Shown: positions 13,304 to 13,797 of the stretch, piece by piece
Numbering within the stretch: the stretch's first letter is position 1
Layout of the letters: each line of letters opens with the position of its first letter
DNA from: Candidatus Rokuibacteriota bacterium
GTDB taxonomy: Bacteria; Methylomirabilota; Methylomirabilia; Rokubacteriales; CSP1-6
Assembly: GCA_016206385.1 (NCBI GenBank)
Contig: JACQRS010000268.1
Span: 1-13,797 of the forward strand
Length of the DNA: 13,797 bases
Direction: 5' to 3'
The notes under the pieces: generated by a model
The model's database searches: none
What the model saw: the letters and a program-made list of their open reading frames with translations, nothing else
What the model was told of the DNA's origin: nothing
Made by a program: the position numbers and the translations under genes

Positions 13304-13797
13304 TGCGCACGCCGCTGGTGATCGGCAACTGGAAGATGCACGGGACGCTCGCCGAGGCCCGGGCGCTCGCGACGGGGGTCCGCGACGGGCTCAAGCGGGT
13401 CCGCGGCGTGGAGGTCGTCCTCTGCCCGCCGTTCACGGCGCTCGCCGCGGTGGCCGAGATCCTCGCCGGAAGCCCGATCCAGCTCGGCGCCCAGACCTGT
13501 CACGAGGAGGCCGCGGGGGCCCACACGGGCGAGATCGCGCCACCGATGCTCGTCGACGTCGGCTGTCGGCACGTGATCCTCGGGCACTCGGAGCGCCGTC
13601 GCGAGCTCGGCGAGAGCGACCAGCAGGCGAACCGGAAGGTGCACGCCGCGCTGGCCCACGCGCTCGTGCCCGTGCTCTGCGTCGGGGAAACGGCCGACGA
13701 GCGGCGGCAGGGGCTCACGTACACGACCGTGGAGGGCCAGCTCCGCGCGGGGCTCCGGGGGATCCCGGCCGAGGGCATCGGGCGGACGGTCCTGGCC
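13303..13797 (+). CDS. tpiA: Triose-phosphate isomerase, N-terminal part (3' end outside window)
   Basis: Interconverts dihydroxyacetone phosphate and glyceraldehyde 3-phosphate. The 165 codons present start VIGNWKMHGT, with substrate-binding Asn9 and Lys11. They continue with VVLCPPFTAL and LGAQTCHEEAAGAHTGEIAPPML, then ILGHSERRRELGESD, in which His95 is catalytic, and PVLCVGETADERRQG. The window ends at RTVLA, just before the expected YEPVWAIGTG segment with the catalytic glutamate, so that residue cannot be checked. The ATG shares its A with the pgk stop, so the two are translationally coupled. Confidence 0.97.
   Translation, partial: MRTPLVIGNWKMHGTLAEARALATGVRDGLKRVRGVEVVLCPPFTALAAVAEILAGSPIQLGAQTCHEEAAGAHTGEIAPPMLVDVGCRHVILGHSERRRELGESDQQANRKVHAALAHALVPVLCVGETADERRQGLTYTTVEGQLRAGLRGIPAEGIGRTVLA

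Overview
This is a high-GC bacterial chromosome segment of compact, mostly plus-strand genes. Nearly all of it is core housekeeping; the exceptions are a toxin-antitoxin pair and a small accessory cluster near the left end. The gene set (complex I subunit, rplU-rpmA-obgE-proB-proA-nadD-rsfS, a DksA/TraR protein, a LapA/LapB-type envelope protein, comF, gap-pgk-tpiA) and the base composition suggest an uncultured Gram-negative lineage of the Methylomirabilota/Rokubacteria or deltaproteobacterial type. That placement is an inference from gene content, because no rRNA gene is present to settle it.

Left end (1-1382): the 3' end of nuoN on the plus strand, then a convergent VapC PIN-domain toxin and an AbrB-type antitoxin on the minus strand with overlapping reading frames. 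The antitoxin is preceded by a markedly AT-rich intergenic region carrying repeats and a candidate promoter.

Accessory cluster (1329-3516): three tightly spaced plus-strand genes. They are a TetR-family repressor whose own promoter abuts a 20-bp near-perfect operator palindrome, an ECF-type sigma factor with no visible anti-sigma partner, and a GrdB-family protein. The GrdB-family frame is interrupted by one UGA at 3199. Several things argue that this UGA encodes selenocysteine and is not a stop: the frame continues with family-like sequence for 104 codons, the codon sits in a UxxC redox-type motif, and a perfect 8-bp hairpin begins 10 nt after it, at the spacing expected of a bacterial SECIS element. 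The TetR protein carries a Cys-containing motif with a cysteine at position 106, which recalls electrophile/oxidant-sensing repressors. The unit may be a redox-stress regulon built around a selenoprotein, and it is the most interesting part of the window.

Housekeeping block (3537-8710): rplU and rpmA (50S proteins L21 and L27), obgE (ribosome-assembly GTPase), proB and proA (first two steps of proline synthesis), nadD (NAD synthesis) and rsfS (ribosome silencing). Several junctions are translationally coupled by stop/start overlaps (obgE-proB, nadD-rsfS).

Regulatory/envelope block (8716-11005): a DksA/TraR-type zinc-finger protein, a single polypeptide joining a LapA-like two-helix membrane domain to LapB-like TPRs and a C-terminal rubredoxin-like zinc ribbon, and a ComF-type phosphoribosyltransferase.

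Glycolysis block (11015-13797): gap, pgk and the 5' part of tpiA, driven by a promoter with a perfect TATAAT -10 box. G+C rises visibly from pgk onward. No tRNA, rRNA, CRISPR array or insertion sequence was seen. No gene-free stretch exceeds 300 bases.
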